Of a stretch of 64,000 nucleotides of DNA, positions 51,323 to 60,357 are shown one piece after another. Below the pieces are notes generated by a model that saw only the letters and a program-made list of their open reading frames with translations, did not search any database and was not told the DNA's origin. Within the stretch, counting starts at the first letter, position 1, and each line of letters starts with the position of its first letter. The position numbers and the translations under genes were made by a program. The DNA is from Cohnella abietis (GTDB lineage Bacteria > Bacillota > Bacilli > Paenibacillales > Paenibacillaceae). The stretch covers positions 496,001-560,000 of the forward strand of contig NZ_AP019400.1 in NCBI RefSeq assembly GCF_004295585.1, given 5' to 3'.

Positions 51323-53317
51323 TCACCACACCAATGTGCCGAACAATCCTTCAATAATCTGTGTTATACCGGTTACGAAGCGTGTGCGTTCTTCCTTAGG
51401 AACCTCGGTCTTGAGATAGTTGTTGTATCTGCGGTTATCGAGGACGACATTAAGGTTAGGATCGATGGCTACATACTCCAAAGGTGTGGTGGAGCTTAGT
51501 TGCAGTTGCGCGTGGTTTTGCACACCATCCCACTTTTTGCGTATTGTCTGACCATCCTGGAACTTAAACAAGACTAATACGGGCTGAGCACTGCCGCCGT
51601 TACGCCTTAGAAGCACCTGGCTCTCATAACCGTTTGCGGTCTTGTGTGCAGTAATGGAATCAACAGAGAAATCTGTCATTTGCCCCTGCTGAATGTAAGA
51701 CTGGAAGAAGTCGTCCCACTTGGTTTTTGTAACACTTTCCACGACCTTCTTAAAGTCCGCGGAGGTAGGATGCTTAAATTTATTTTTTTGAAAATAAGTC
51801 CGCATGATCTTACTCATCGTCTTATCACCCACTTGGCGCTCCAAGGAAGAAAGCACGAGCTTACCGCGAATATAGACATTTTCGGCATATCCTTCTGAGG
51901 AGCGATAGCGCCATGAAAATTGATTAAGCGGCTCTGGGTTGGTCATATAGCTGGCTTCAATCGGAATATTGGGTAGTACTCCATAGATACTGGCCATTAG
52001 CTTATCCTCGGTGTAAGAGGTGAAGCCTTCGTCAAGCCACGCCTCTTCGAATTCATTGGAGGCAACTAAGCCATACCAATATTGATGAGCAATTTCGTGG
52101 AGGAGTGTGCGCTCAAGATCATAGCCTGGGTTGTCGGTTTGGGCTGCAGCAGCGGTAACGAGTGTCGGATATTCCATGCCTCCGGCTCCATTGCCGCTAG
52201 CAGGTGGAACGATGACAGACAGTGTGGAATAAGGATATTCTCCGTACCACTCTCCAAGCTTGGCTAAAGCAGATTTAGCGGCATGCATATAACGATCCTG
52301 CATGTCCTTATGAAGGGGGTCGAGGTAAAGCTTAATCCGAACACCGGGTATTCCCGGAGAGGAGAAGGAATCCTCTACAAATGTGAAATTTGGAGATGCA
52401 GACCAGGCGAAGTCATGAACATCATCGGCGTAAAATTGAAAGATTTTACGTCCCCCATTAATAACAGGCGCCTTCGTCTGGAAACCGGTAGCTGCAACCT
52501 TGTATGCCGCTGGGACATTGATGCGCACGCTGTAGATCCCGAAGTCCGAATAAAATTCGGAATTACCGTGGTATTGATGTAAATTCCAGCCTTCAGTTGT
52601 CCGGTTACCCGTGCCATAAGTTTCGTACACGGCTATTTTCGGAAACCATTGACCGGCCATGATGAAATCTCCTGCTTTGCCCATTCGTGCGAACACATCA
52701 GGTAGCTTAACCTTAAATTTCATTCGCAGGGTGACGGACGCGCCAGGCTTGACCGGTTCCGGAAGTCGGAAAGTCGCGAGCGTACGGTCTTTCTTGTTAC
52801 CATCGTCCGGTTGCACATAATGAAGGCGGGGGAGAAGGGTTTCGCCTTGCTCTGTCGTCAAAGTAGTGATTTCCATGCTCCCATTGCTGCCTGCTTTCAT
52901 TTTGTCCCCGCGCAATTGGCCCTTGGACTCATTAATAAAAGTGCTGCCAGGTGCAAAGGCGTTCGGATACAGGTGAAAATAAAGCTCAGAGATCGTTTGC
53001 CGACCGGGATTTTTCCAGGTGACGGTTTGCTCTCCCGTCAGACCGCCGCCCCCCTCATCCAAGGAAACGGAAATATGATACTCGGTTATCCGGTTGCTAA
53101 GCACGGCAGCCTGAGGTATCTGTGGAGCATCCGGAACCGGATCGGATTGTACTTGAATGGCAGAGGGGGTGCTTGTAACCGGCAGCTCGGACAAAGCGTT
53201 GCTAGGAAGCGCGTATTGGTCCACCCAAGCGTCGGCAAACCCGAATCGAACAGATAGTACTAGTACAGCAGCGGCAGCGACGAAAAGTAACATTCGCAGC
53301 GAACGGCGCTTAGGCAT
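51323..53317 (-). CDS. Secreted or membrane-anchored M1-family zinc metallopeptidase
   Basis: 664 residues from ATG 53317 (GGGAGGG 8 nt upstream; frame to 53344 lies over the site). An N-terminal hydrophobic segment (MLLFVAAAAVLVLSVRFGFA) directs export. The beta-rich N-terminal domain ends before the zinc site LLHEIAHQYWYGLV (HExxH) with the third ligand Glu in EEAWLDEGFTSYTEDKL; the upstream GGMEYPTLV is the exopeptidase-like GxMEN variant. Substrate unknown; members trim N-termini or act in endoproteolysis. It is first in an operon with the following membrane protein. Confidence 0.9.
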   Translation of the reverse strand: MPKRRSLRMLLFVAAAAVLVLSVRFGFADAWVDQYALPSNALSELPVTSTPSAIQVQSDPVPDAPQIPQAAVLSNRITEYHISVSLDEGGGGLTGEQTVTWKNPGRQTISELYFHLYPNAFAPGSTFINESKGQLRGDKMKAGSNGSMEITTLTTEQGETLLPRLHYVQPDDGNKKDRTLATFRLPEPVKPGASVTLRMKFKVKLPDVFARMGKAGDFIMAGQWFPKIAVYETYGTGNRTTEGWNLHQYHGNSEFYSDFGIYSVRINVPAAYKVAATGFQTKAPVINGGRKIFQFYADDVHDFAWSASPNFTFVEDSFSSPGIPGVRIKLYLDPLHKDMQDRYMHAAKSALAKLGEWYGEYPYSTLSVIVPPASGNGAGGMEYPTLVTAAAAQTDNPGYDLERTLLHEIAHQYWYGLVASNEFEEAWLDEGFTSYTEDKLMASIYGVLPNIPIEASYMTNPEPLNQFSWRYRSSEGYAENVYIRGKLVLSSLERQVGDKTMSKIMRTYFQKNKFKHPTSADFKKVVESVTKTKWDDFFQSYIQQGQMTDFSVDSITAHKTANGYESQVLLRRNGGSAQPVLVLFKFQDGQTIRKKWDGVQNHAQLQLSSTTPLEYVAIDPNLNVVLDNRRYNNYLKTEVPKEERTRFVTGITQIIEGLFGTLVW

Positions 53318-53390
53318 ACGGATAACCCTCCCGTTGACAAGCATGTACGAGATATATATGTGGGTTGTCCGCAGATTATATCTGTCTAAT

Positions 53391-55484
53391 TTAATCCGTT
53401 TGGACTAAAGCAGTTAATTTCCCTTCATAAAGCAACGTTAAGCGGTGGAGTGCACGGGTGCAGCCGACGTATAGCAGCTTGGCATCCTGAGCAGTTAAGG
53501 CATATTGCCGCTCATTCACATCAGCTATCAGCACAGCGTCGAATTCAAGTCCTTTAGCTAAATAGACGGGCACGATAGTTATACCTCCGCGATATTGGGC
53601 TTGACCTTCGGAAATAAGATTAGCTTCAATGCCGAATTGCACCATTTCCTCGTGGAGTCGAACACATTCCTCGTCTGTCCTGCCGATAATAGCAATTGTG
53701 CGCATACCGCGTTCCTGATTGTCCTTGATGAAGGTGTCGATAAAAGGGAGCCTAGCTTTCTCATGCTCTAACTGGATAACATCAACAGCTTCTCCACTAC
53801 GGAACACAGGCTCAGCCGGAGGTAGCCCCGTATCGGTATGAGGCAAAATACCGTTGGCAAATTCAATTATTTCAAGCGTAGAGCGGTAGCTTTGCTTTAG
53901 AATATGGTACGAGTTCTGATCATCAGTAAAAATGGAAGAGAGCTCTTCCCAACGTTGAACACCCCGGTAGGCATGAATCCCTTGCGCTAAATCGCCAAGA
54001 ATAGTGAAGGAAGGCTCGTTCATAAAAGTGTTCAACAAAGCGATCTGGAAAGGAGAGACGTCTTGGGCTTCATCAACGACGACGTGATCAAAAACGAGAT
54101 TCTCGGCTCCGTTTAACTTATAGTGAATCCACACGAGCGCGGCTAAATCTTCTGGTTGGGCAAATCCCTTTTTCAAATAAGCTCGAGTAGTATCAACGAC
54201 CTTCTTCGGTAGTTGGTTCTCAGCACCTGGAGCAAATATCGCTTGGTAAAAGGTGAGCGCATCAGCTTTCGGTAACTTGTTTATATATGAGCGCAGCCGT
54301 TGCTTTCCAGTCTTGCTCTTATCCTTACGTATTTTGGGGTCACCTATATTGGTTAGCTGCATCTCCAGCCAACGATTAATTCTTGCAGTTAACCGTTCTC
54401 GGCGGGCGACCAGAGGATAATGCCGATACTCGACTTCAAACCACTCACGTATCATCGTGCTTGGCAAGATGCGACCTTCCCAAGCCTCGAAAGGCTGGTC
54501 TATTAGGAAGCTTTCTTCGAAGCTCTGAAGCTTTTCGTCTAATAAGCTTTTGAATGCGAGCGAGCCCTTGAGTCTGCCCGGGGTCTCATCATCGATCGTA
54601 GGTCTTGTTCCTTCTAGAGAAAACCAACGGTTACCTTCGGATGACCCTTCTGCCATTCGGACAGTACCACCCAGTCGATCCAATGCCCACTCCGCGAAGG
54701 TCGTTTGTTTAACATTTCCTACCCCAAGCTCAGGGAGCACTCCAGAGATATAGTCGAGGAACATCGTATTGGGAGCGAAAATAATCATTCTTTCCGCACG
54801 TATTTGCTGCTGATACTGGTAAAGAAGGAAGGCTAGCCGGTGTAAAGCGACTGTAGTTTTACCTGATCCGGCTGCTCCTTGTATGATAAGAGCTTTGTAC
54901 CTTGGGGCTCTAATAATGAGATCCTGCTCGGCTTGAATGGTCGATACAATGTCCCGAAGCCGATTGTCCTTCTTGTCTCCGAGCTTATATAGAAGAAACT
55001 CATCGTTAAGCCCAATGTTGTCGCCTCCACGCTCGTAGCTATCCACGACCCTTTGCAATGTTTTATCCCGAATAGATAGATTTCGTTTGAGATAGATTTG
55101 ACCTTCAATCGTCCCGTCCGGTGCCTCGTAAGTAACTGGCGCTTCCCCGCCTGTGAAGGAATAGAAAAGGCTCGCTACCGGAGCTCTCCAATCGATAATA
55201 AGAGGTTTACTTGTTTGTGGGTCATCCATGCCTCTCTTGCCGATATACAGGGGGAGAGGCTCGTCTTTACCTTCTTCCTGATAATCGAGGCGTCCGAAAT
55301 AGGGTTCATTTCCGAGTAATGCCAGTCTTTGTCTGATTTCCTCCCGTTTTTCCTCTAGCAGCTGTTCTACGTAATCTTGTCCTCTGTAAATTGGTCCTAC
55401 ATTGGCCTGCTGCCGATCAATCTCCTGAAAGGTATGCTGAAGCTTAAGTTGCTCTTCTGTGTGTAAGGGGTGCTGAGAGTCCAT
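53391..55484 (-). CDS. helD: RNA polymerase recycling factor HelD (UvrD/Rep-like helicase)
   Basis: 697 residues. The N-terminal coiled coil (1-60, EEKREEIRQRLALLGNEPYFGRLDY) is the arm that enters the polymerase secondary channel. Walker A at 203-211 is GAAGSGKTTVALHR; helicase motifs follow as FAPNTMFLDYISGVLP, VVVDEAQDVSPFQIALL (Walker B), FTILGDLAQGIHAYRG, ILKQSYRSTLEIIEFA, VYLAKGLEFDAVLI and LYVGCTRALHRLTLL. HelD removes stalled RNA polymerase from DNA and is linked to rifampicin tolerance in some relatives. AGGAGG precedes the ATG. Confidence 0.93.
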   Translation of the reverse strand: MDSQHPLHTEEQLKLQHTFQEIDRQQANVGPIYRGQDYVEQLLEEKREEIRQRLALLGNEPYFGRLDYQEEGKDEPLPLYIGKRGMDDPQTSKPLIIDWRAPVASLFYSFTGGEAPVTYEAPDGTIEGQIYLKRNLSIRDKTLQRVVDSYERGGDNIGLNDEFLLYKLGDKKDNRLRDIVSTIQAEQDLIIRAPRYKALIIQGAAGSGKTTVALHRLAFLLYQYQQQIRAERMIIFAPNTMFLDYISGVLPELGVGNVKQTTFAEWALDRLGGTVRMAEGSSEGNRWFSLEGTRPTIDDETPGRLKGSLAFKSLLDEKLQSFEESFLIDQPFEAWEGRILPSTMIREWFEVEYRHYPLVARRERLTARINRWLEMQLTNIGDPKIRKDKSKTGKQRLRSYINKLPKADALTFYQAIFAPGAENQLPKKVVDTTRAYLKKGFAQPEDLAALVWIHYKLNGAENLVFDHVVVDEAQDVSPFQIALLNTFMNEPSFTILGDLAQGIHAYRGVQRWEELSSIFTDDQNSYHILKQSYRSTLEIIEFANGILPHTDTGLPPAEPVFRSGEAVDVIQLEHEKARLPFIDTFIKDNQERGMRTIAIIGRTDEECVRLHEEMVQFGIEANLISEGQAQYRGGITIVPVYLAKGLEFDAVLIADVNERQYALTAQDAKLLYVGCTRALHRLTLLYEGKLTALVQTD

Positions 55485-55720
55485 ATTGAGGGTGCCTCCT
55501 AGTGCGAAATAATAACTTTACACTTATTGTGCAGCATTTTCGAAAAAAACAATAGACTTATGTTTTCCGATTTGTTATGATGTTGAGTACAGGATTGCCT
55601 AAAACTGGTAGAACATACGTTCTTATCTATAAGCAAGCAAGATGAAGCGGGTATGATCTCGATTTTAGGGGTCTAGAGCCCGGTTTTTTCATATCTATCG
55701 GTATAAGCAGGAGGATGAAC

Positions 55721-56224
55721 ATGGATAACCAGGAAAAACCAGTTGAGAAAAAGAAGCTCTCGCTTAACGTTGTTAGTAACAAGGAGCATAAAGGGTTTGG
55801 AGCAGGCTCGATTGATTTAAGCCAGGTGGCTTGCGTGATTATCGATAATGGAGAAGCATATATCGATGTTGGAGCCATGCACGCAAAAAGTAAGATCGAG
55901 AAGGGAATTAAATTTTCCCCGGATAAAGCTAACGTGCCCAACGGACGTCCAGCATGGATAGTGTGGGTTGCTGTCGATCGTAATGAAGGTGGCTCTTATT
56001 ATGCAGGTGCGACTTCCTGTGAGATGCTAATTGATAGCGAAGCTCGTAGAGGGTGGAAGATCCTTCCTGATCATGTAAACCGTTTAGACGCTTCACTTAA
56101 ACGTAAGTATATGCTCGATAATATCGGACCAGTAGAGAAGGAAGCTCTTCGTAAGCTGTTGGAAGAGCACAATTTAGAGTGGTGGAATCATTCTCCCCAA
56201 GCATTGAAGGATTTATTAGCATAA
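55721..56224 (+). CDS. ywhD: YwhD-family protein
   Basis: 167 residues from the second ATG (55721), 6 nt after AGGAGG; the first ATG 55715 abuts the site. Recognisable stretches are KKLSLNVVSNKEHKGFGAGSIDLSQV, AMHAKSKIEKGIKFS, GRPAWIVWVAVDR, and RRGWKILPDHVNRLDASLK. The family is found in Bacillales and has no assigned function. Single gene with its own terminator. Confidence 0.88.
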   Translation: MDNQEKPVEKKKLSLNVVSNKEHKGFGAGSIDLSQVACVIIDNGEAYIDVGAMHAKSKIEKGIKFSPDKANVPNGRPAWIVWVAVDRNEGGSYYAGATSCEMLIDSEARRGWKILPDHVNRLDASLKRKYMLDNIGPVEKEALRKLLEEHNLEWWNHSPQALKDLLA

Positions 56225-56242
56225 GGTTCCATGTATACATAG

Positions 56243-56290
56243 AAAGCCTTCAATTCCACACTTAATGAGCTGTGGTTTTGAAGGCTTTTT
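56243..56290. terminator. Bidirectional terminator between ywhD and the SGNH hydrolase gene
   Basis: AAAGCCTTCAA...TTGAAGGCTTTTT stem with inner CCACA/TGTGG pairing between convergent genes. Confidence 0.82.
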
Positions 56291-56309
56291 AGCTATCGTC
56301 TTTCTGTTA

Positions 56310-57311
56310 TTATGATTTCTTTAGCATAGGAACAAAAGCTTTACTGTAGATCCAATGCCCGTAATCATTGGGGTGGTTAATGTTGTTGAGTAGCAAGCTT
56401 GCTGGTGTTTTGCCTGCAGCAAGCTCTAGTATCCATTGGGCATGAGCGTCAACAACGCCGATCCCATATTCTTCTCCCAATCGGCGAATGACATTAGCAT
56501 AATGGTTAGTCATACCACTCGTATGCTGCCATAGAGGGTTCGGCTCACATGGTGTCACGAGCAGAATGTCACTATCTCCAGCCTTCCGAATTGTGTCGAT
56601 CATATAACGAAGGTTCTTTTCGAAGTCTTCCAGTGAAGTTGTATTGCCTTCCGGAAATTTATTCTGGTCGTTCATGCCATACCCTATCGAAACCAAGTCA
56701 GGCATAAGAGGAACGACATCTTCGTCTATACGGCTTACGCCGCCGTGAGTATCCTCACCACCGATTGACTTATTCTCAATTCGGATGCTAGCTTGCGGAT
56801 ACAAATCTAATAAAGTGCTTTTGATTCTCCCAAAATAGGTCAAGGACTCCTCGCTGGCTTCCCCGCCCGCGCTAATGCTGTCCCCATAAACGACATATAG
56901 GGCTTCTTCTCCCGAATTGAGCTTGCTGATCAACCTTTTTAGTAAAGTCGATTTTTCTAAGTCTATGGGGGTCAAACCTTTGTTCCCTGTAATAGATTCT
57001 GTAGAGTAGTCGACGTATATTGTGTAGGCACGGTTACTGAAATCAGCAAAGAGCTCGTGGTTGAAATCAATTAATCCGTACAACGGATTGAGCGCTCCGT
57101 CGGGAATTTGACTTCCCTCCACACGGCGTATCGTGCCTAGCTCGTAGTCGATAAGATAGTCTTTGCCTTCCACATAATCGATACGATCTACATGATCGAA
57201 TTTTGATAGGCTTCGTACGGCTACCGGCTCGCCGGATAATGGACGGTATCGTAAGGGCAAAGCTTCCTCTTTAATAAGCACGAACGCTTCTGCAGTCTGC
57301 CTGTTCGCCAT
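56310..57311 (-). CDS. SGNH/GDSL-family hydrolase
   Basis: 333 residues, no signal peptide. The nucleophile block is LYVVYGDSISAGGEA (Ser in GDS), the oxyanion blocks are GGEDTHGG and SIGYGMNDQN, and the catalytic Asp/His pair is in NNINHPNDYGHWIYSKA. An N-terminal beta-rich segment (1-130) comes before the catalytic fold. Esterase or deacylase activity on a sugar ester is plausible. Third gene of an operon with two dehydrogenases (40 bp after the middle gene). Confidence 0.85.
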   Translation of the reverse strand: MANRQTAEAFVLIKEEALPLRYRPLSGEPVAVRSLSKFDHVDRIDYVEGKDYLIDYELGTIRRVEGSQIPDGALNPLYGLIDFNHELFADFSNRAYTIYVDYSTESITGNKGLTPIDLEKSTLLKRLISKLNSGEEALYVVYGDSISAGGEASEESLTYFGRIKSTLLDLYPQASIRIENKSIGGEDTHGGVSRIDEDVVPLMPDLVSIGYGMNDQNKFPEGNTTSLEDFEKNLRYMIDTIRKAGDSDILLVTPCEPNPLWQHTSGMTNHYANVIRRLGEEYGIGVVDAHAQWILELAAGKTPASLLLNNINHPNDYGHWIYSKAFVPMLKKS

Positions 57312-57351
57312 CGGTAGGGGTCACTCCTGTAAGCTTATTGTTATTTTTAGA

Positions 57352-58335
57352 TTACCACTCGAGCACGACACCAAGGAAAAATTCTGATTTGTCCATGATC
57401 ATACGCCATGCTTTTTCTGCGTCCTCTGCCTGGAATCTATGAGTAATTAAAGGTGTAGTTTGTAGCCATCCTTCGTGAATTCCAACAAGTGTATCGTCCA
57501 TTCGCTGTGTTGTCCAGCCCGATGGGCTATGTAGCGTCATTTCCTGCATACGCAATTCTTGAATATCTACCATCCCTGTTGTACCTAGAAAACCGGCTGA
57601 TACAAGGTGGCTATCCAGCTTCATTGCAGGCTTCAGCTCACGAAACGTATCCATGGCGCCAACTGTATCGACAACGACCGCGATGTCAGTACGATCACCG
57701 ATCAGATTGGACACGTCGTTCTGTCTAAGGTTATAGGGATGAATTGAAGGTGGAAGCAAAGCTAATCTTTGGTCATGCCTGCCGAGCACCGTCACTTCCG
57801 CTCCTCGATATGCGAGAGTCTGTGCGGCCCATTGGCCAACCATACCATCTCCGATAACGACGGCAACGTCTCCTTGGGACACTGAAGGACGAATGCCACA
57901 ATTGTAGCCGACCTGAGTGAGCACCAAACCGCTATAAGCTATCGGATCAGAGTTCTCAGGCAGCTTCCATACTTGGCTCTTATGAGTAACAGAAGGATTG
58001 ATATGACCGCCTGTGTCGAACATCATCCCGTTTATTTTGCTAATGGAAGCGAACACTCGGTCTCCTGGCACTAAGCCTTTTACCTCATCGCCTACGCTTC
58101 TTACAATTCCAACCTTCTGGTAGCCTGCGACTTGTGGAAACGGTAGGATATCTTCAGGTCTAGTGACTTGTTCTCCGGTTACTCTCTCTCCATATAGAAA
58201 AGAGGATTCCGTTCCGTTGCTGATCCAAGAATATTCAAGATCGATAACAACGTCCTCGGCCCCTGGTTCAGGGACATCGACCTCCATGAAGCGAACCTGT
58301 CTTACGCCAGTGAATACGACAGCTTGAGCTTTCAT
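57352..58335 (-). CDS. Zinc-type medium-chain alcohol dehydrogenase (sugar/polyol-like)
   Basis: 327 residues from ATG 58335, after GGAGG with 5 nt spacing; the frame continues to 58356 without a site. Start MKAQAVVFTGVRQVRFMEV is typical of the family. The cofactor loop is AVVIGDGMVGQWAAQTLAYRG; catalytic-domain GDRVFASISKINGMMFDTGGHI. The canonical catalytic Cys is absent (SWISNGTESSFLYG), so it probably belongs to the non-Cys subgroup. The ATG follows the preceding stop by one base, implying coupling with the upstream dehydrogenase. Confidence 0.87.
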   Translation of the reverse strand: MKAQAVVFTGVRQVRFMEVDVPEPGAEDVVIDLEYSWISNGTESSFLYGERVTGEQVTRPEDILPFPQVAGYQKVGIVRSVGDEVKGLVPGDRVFASISKINGMMFDTGGHINPSVTHKSQVWKLPENSDPIAYSGLVLTQVGYNCGIRPSVSQGDVAVVIGDGMVGQWAAQTLAYRGAEVTVLGRHDQRLALLPPSIHPYNLRQNDVSNLIGDRTDIAVVVDTVGAMDTFRELKPAMKLDSHLVSAGFLGTTGMVDIQELRMQEMTLHSPSGWTTQRMDDTLVGIHEGWLQTTPLITHRFQAEDAEKAWRMIMDKSEFFLGVVLEW

Positions 58336-58336
58336 A

Positions 58337-59305
58337 TTAGCCTCCAATCTCTGCAACGGAGAAATCAGTCGCGGGGTAAGAATAGACCTTGATAGCTTCT
58401 TGCTTATTCAATAGCTTGATCGTTTCTTGATAACGGTACAAAGGGACATGGTGCGTTTGCAAGCATTCCGTGTTCAAGCCTTTGTTAGCCACGAGATCAA
58501 GGAGAAGGGCTTGATCGCTTTCCCCGAAGCTACGGTATTTATAGGACTCTAGCTTAATCCCCTTAAACCATAAGTCCCCACCATAACGGACCTCGCCTTT
58601 CAGTACACCGAAGATAACTAAGTGTGAATCTACTTTTTCAAGCAGACTTTGTACGGAAGCAGCTGCACCAACACAATCGTAGCCTAAGTCAAAGCGCTCG
58701 TCCTTAACATCGTCCGAATGCTTCGCCAAGCCTATTCCTAGGCTGTTAACGTAAGCGATCCGTTCACGGTTAATGTCCACGGCAGTTACGCTTGAAGCTC
58801 CCATCAGGCTAGCGGCTTGCATCGCGAGCATCCCAGCTGGTCCAAGGCCAGACACGAGCATCGATTTGCCAGTAATATCGCCGAATTGAAGCAAACCAAT
58901 CAACACGCATTTTAATAGCTCGAAGGATACAGCTTGTTTCCATTCCACCGAATCGGGAAGCTTGATCAGCTCATGAGTGCGGTAATTTAGGTATTCAGCA
59001 TAAGCGCCATTTCCGAGGAGATGCTCTAATGCGGCTACACGATCCCCCACCTTAAAGGATTGAACCTTGCTGCCCACCGCAACTACTGTTCCTGCCATCT
59101 CGTGTCCTGGAAATCCAGGGAGCAGGGGATAGTCCGGCTTCTTGGACGCATCAAACATGTCTTTACCGCCCATCATGCTAATATCCCAACGTGGGCATGT
59201 GGACACAATTTCTATGCGAACCGTCACTTGATCTTCTTGGGGGTCGGTTAACGGGATATCAATAATTTGGAATGCGTTTTCACCAATAATCTGTAGCGCT
59301 TTAAT
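58337..59305 (-). CDS. Medium-chain alcohol dehydrogenase, apparently starting at ATT
   Basis: 322 residues counted from ATT 59305-59303. The conventional start in frame is GTG 59227, but the intervening codons read KALQIIGENAFQIIDIPLT, the normal first strand of this fold, next to MKAQAVVFTG in the partner gene. No ATG, GTG or TTG lies between GTG 59227 and the in-frame TAG near 59313; AGGCG lies 7 nt before the ATT. Catalytic-domain Cys in IEIVSTCPRWD, GHE in GFPGHEMAG, and cofactor loop VSGLGPAGMLAMQAASLMG are intact. Together with the next gene it fits sugar-alcohol or cyclitol oxidation. Confidence 0.8.
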   Translation of the reverse strand: MKALQIIGENAFQIIDIPLTDPQEDQVTVRIEIVSTCPRWDISMMGGKDMFDASKKPDYPLLPGFPGHEMAGTVVAVGSKVQSFKVGDRVAALEHLLGNGAYAEYLNYRTHELIKLPDSVEWKQAVSFELLKCVLIGLLQFGDITGKSMLVSGLGPAGMLAMQAASLMGASSVTAVDINRERIAYVNSLGIGLAKHSDDVKDERFDLGYDCVGAAASVQSLLEKVDSHLVIFGVLKGEVRYGGDLWFKGIKLESYKYRSFGESDQALLLDLVANKGLNTECLQTHHVPLYRYQETIKLLNKQEAIKVYSYPATDFSVAEIGG

Positions 59306-59501
59306 AGAAATCGCCTACTTTCATTTTTCTAGTATGGTGCTGGATTGATTGGTTTAAGTGTACAATAGAGATGCGGAATCGTCTTTGCACGCTGTAGTCC
59401 TTATTTATATATAATTTCGCTTATTTTATTGGATATTTCGGGGTTTTCATAATACATAGGTTGAACAATATTGACATTGTGTTGTGGGAGGGCTGAGGTC
59501 A

Positions 59502-60341
59502 ATGAAGATTAGATATTGTGGTGCGGGAACCTTGTCACGATCGGCAGAAAAGCCAGGCGGGGGAATGCACACGTTGAGCCATGAAATTCTCTATATTACT
59601 GGGGGGAAAGTGAGATTTAAATGGCGGGGGAATGCTTGTGAAGCGGAAGCGCCAGCCGTATTTATTCTTTCTGCTTCGACTCCACACGAGCTGGAGAGCC
59701 TGCACGGAGAAGCTAAGTATCGTTTTCTGGAGTTAGTCGAGATGGAGGATTTTCCTTTTAGCGAGAAGCAAGTGGATGAGTGGAATTTCATGCAAATACG
59801 TAAGGATATTTATTCTAGAACGGTATTAGGTTCTTCTATTGTTCAATCTCTCGATTTCGTCTACCATCTTCAATCGACAGGTGAAGCTTTGCAAGATTCG
59901 AACCTCGGAGAGGTGTGCCTGCTCGAAGTCCGTAAAATGTACAAGCTTATCGCACATCTTCTAGAGGCAACCAGTAACCAGATTTCCGTAAGCAAGCATC
60001 AGGTGAAGCACAAGTCCCGGGCCGCGGTTGATTTGTTGATCGATTACATGGATTGGCGTTACAAGGAAAATATTACGCTAGAAGCTCTTGCTGGATGTGT
60101 ATCGCTCGATCCTTCTTATCTTGTTCGGTTATTTAAGAAGCACGTTAATATGACGCCATTCGAGTACCTTCGAGACCTTCGTCTGAAAGCCGCCGCTAGC
60201 TACTTGTCTGGAAGCGATATGCCGATTAGCGCTATCATCCAAGAGACAGGGTTCACGAGTGTACATTACTTTACCCGCTTATTCAAAGCGAGGTATGGAC
60301 AAAGCCCTGCTGAATGGCGCAAGCAGTTGAAGGGACATTAG
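59502..60341 (+). CDS. AraC-family transcriptional regulator (cupin N-terminal domain)
   Basis: 279 residues from ATG 59502 (TGAGGT 3 nt and GGGAGGG further upstream; frame extends to 59484). N-terminal cupin pattern HTLSHEILYITGGKVRFKW and AVFILSASTPHELES; C-terminal double helix-turn-helix with LEALAGCVSLDPSYLVRLFKKHVNMTP and ISAIIQETGFTSVHYFTRLFKARYGQSP. Divergent from the dehydrogenase-SGNH operon across 196 bp; this arrangement suggests it controls that operon in response to a sugar-type ligand. Confidence 0.88.
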   Translation: MKIRYCGAGTLSRSAEKPGGGMHTLSHEILYITGGKVRFKWRGNACEAEAPAVFILSASTPHELESLHGEAKYRFLELVEMEDFPFSEKQVDEWNFMQIRKDIYSRTVLGSSIVQSLDFVYHLQSTGEALQDSNLGEVCLLEVRKMYKLIAHLLEATSNQISVSKHQVKHKSRAAVDLLIDYMDWRYKENITLEALAGCVSLDPSYLVRLFKKHVNMTPFEYLRDLRLKAAASYLSGSDMPISAIIQETGFTSVHYFTRLFKARYGQSPAEWRKQLKGH

Positions 60342-60357
60342 TGGTAATAGGTAGGAA

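Noticed and set aside
52811..53257. 148-codon open frame antisense to the M1 peptidase gene
   Set aside because: Shadow of a well-supported coding region; no start site or domain.
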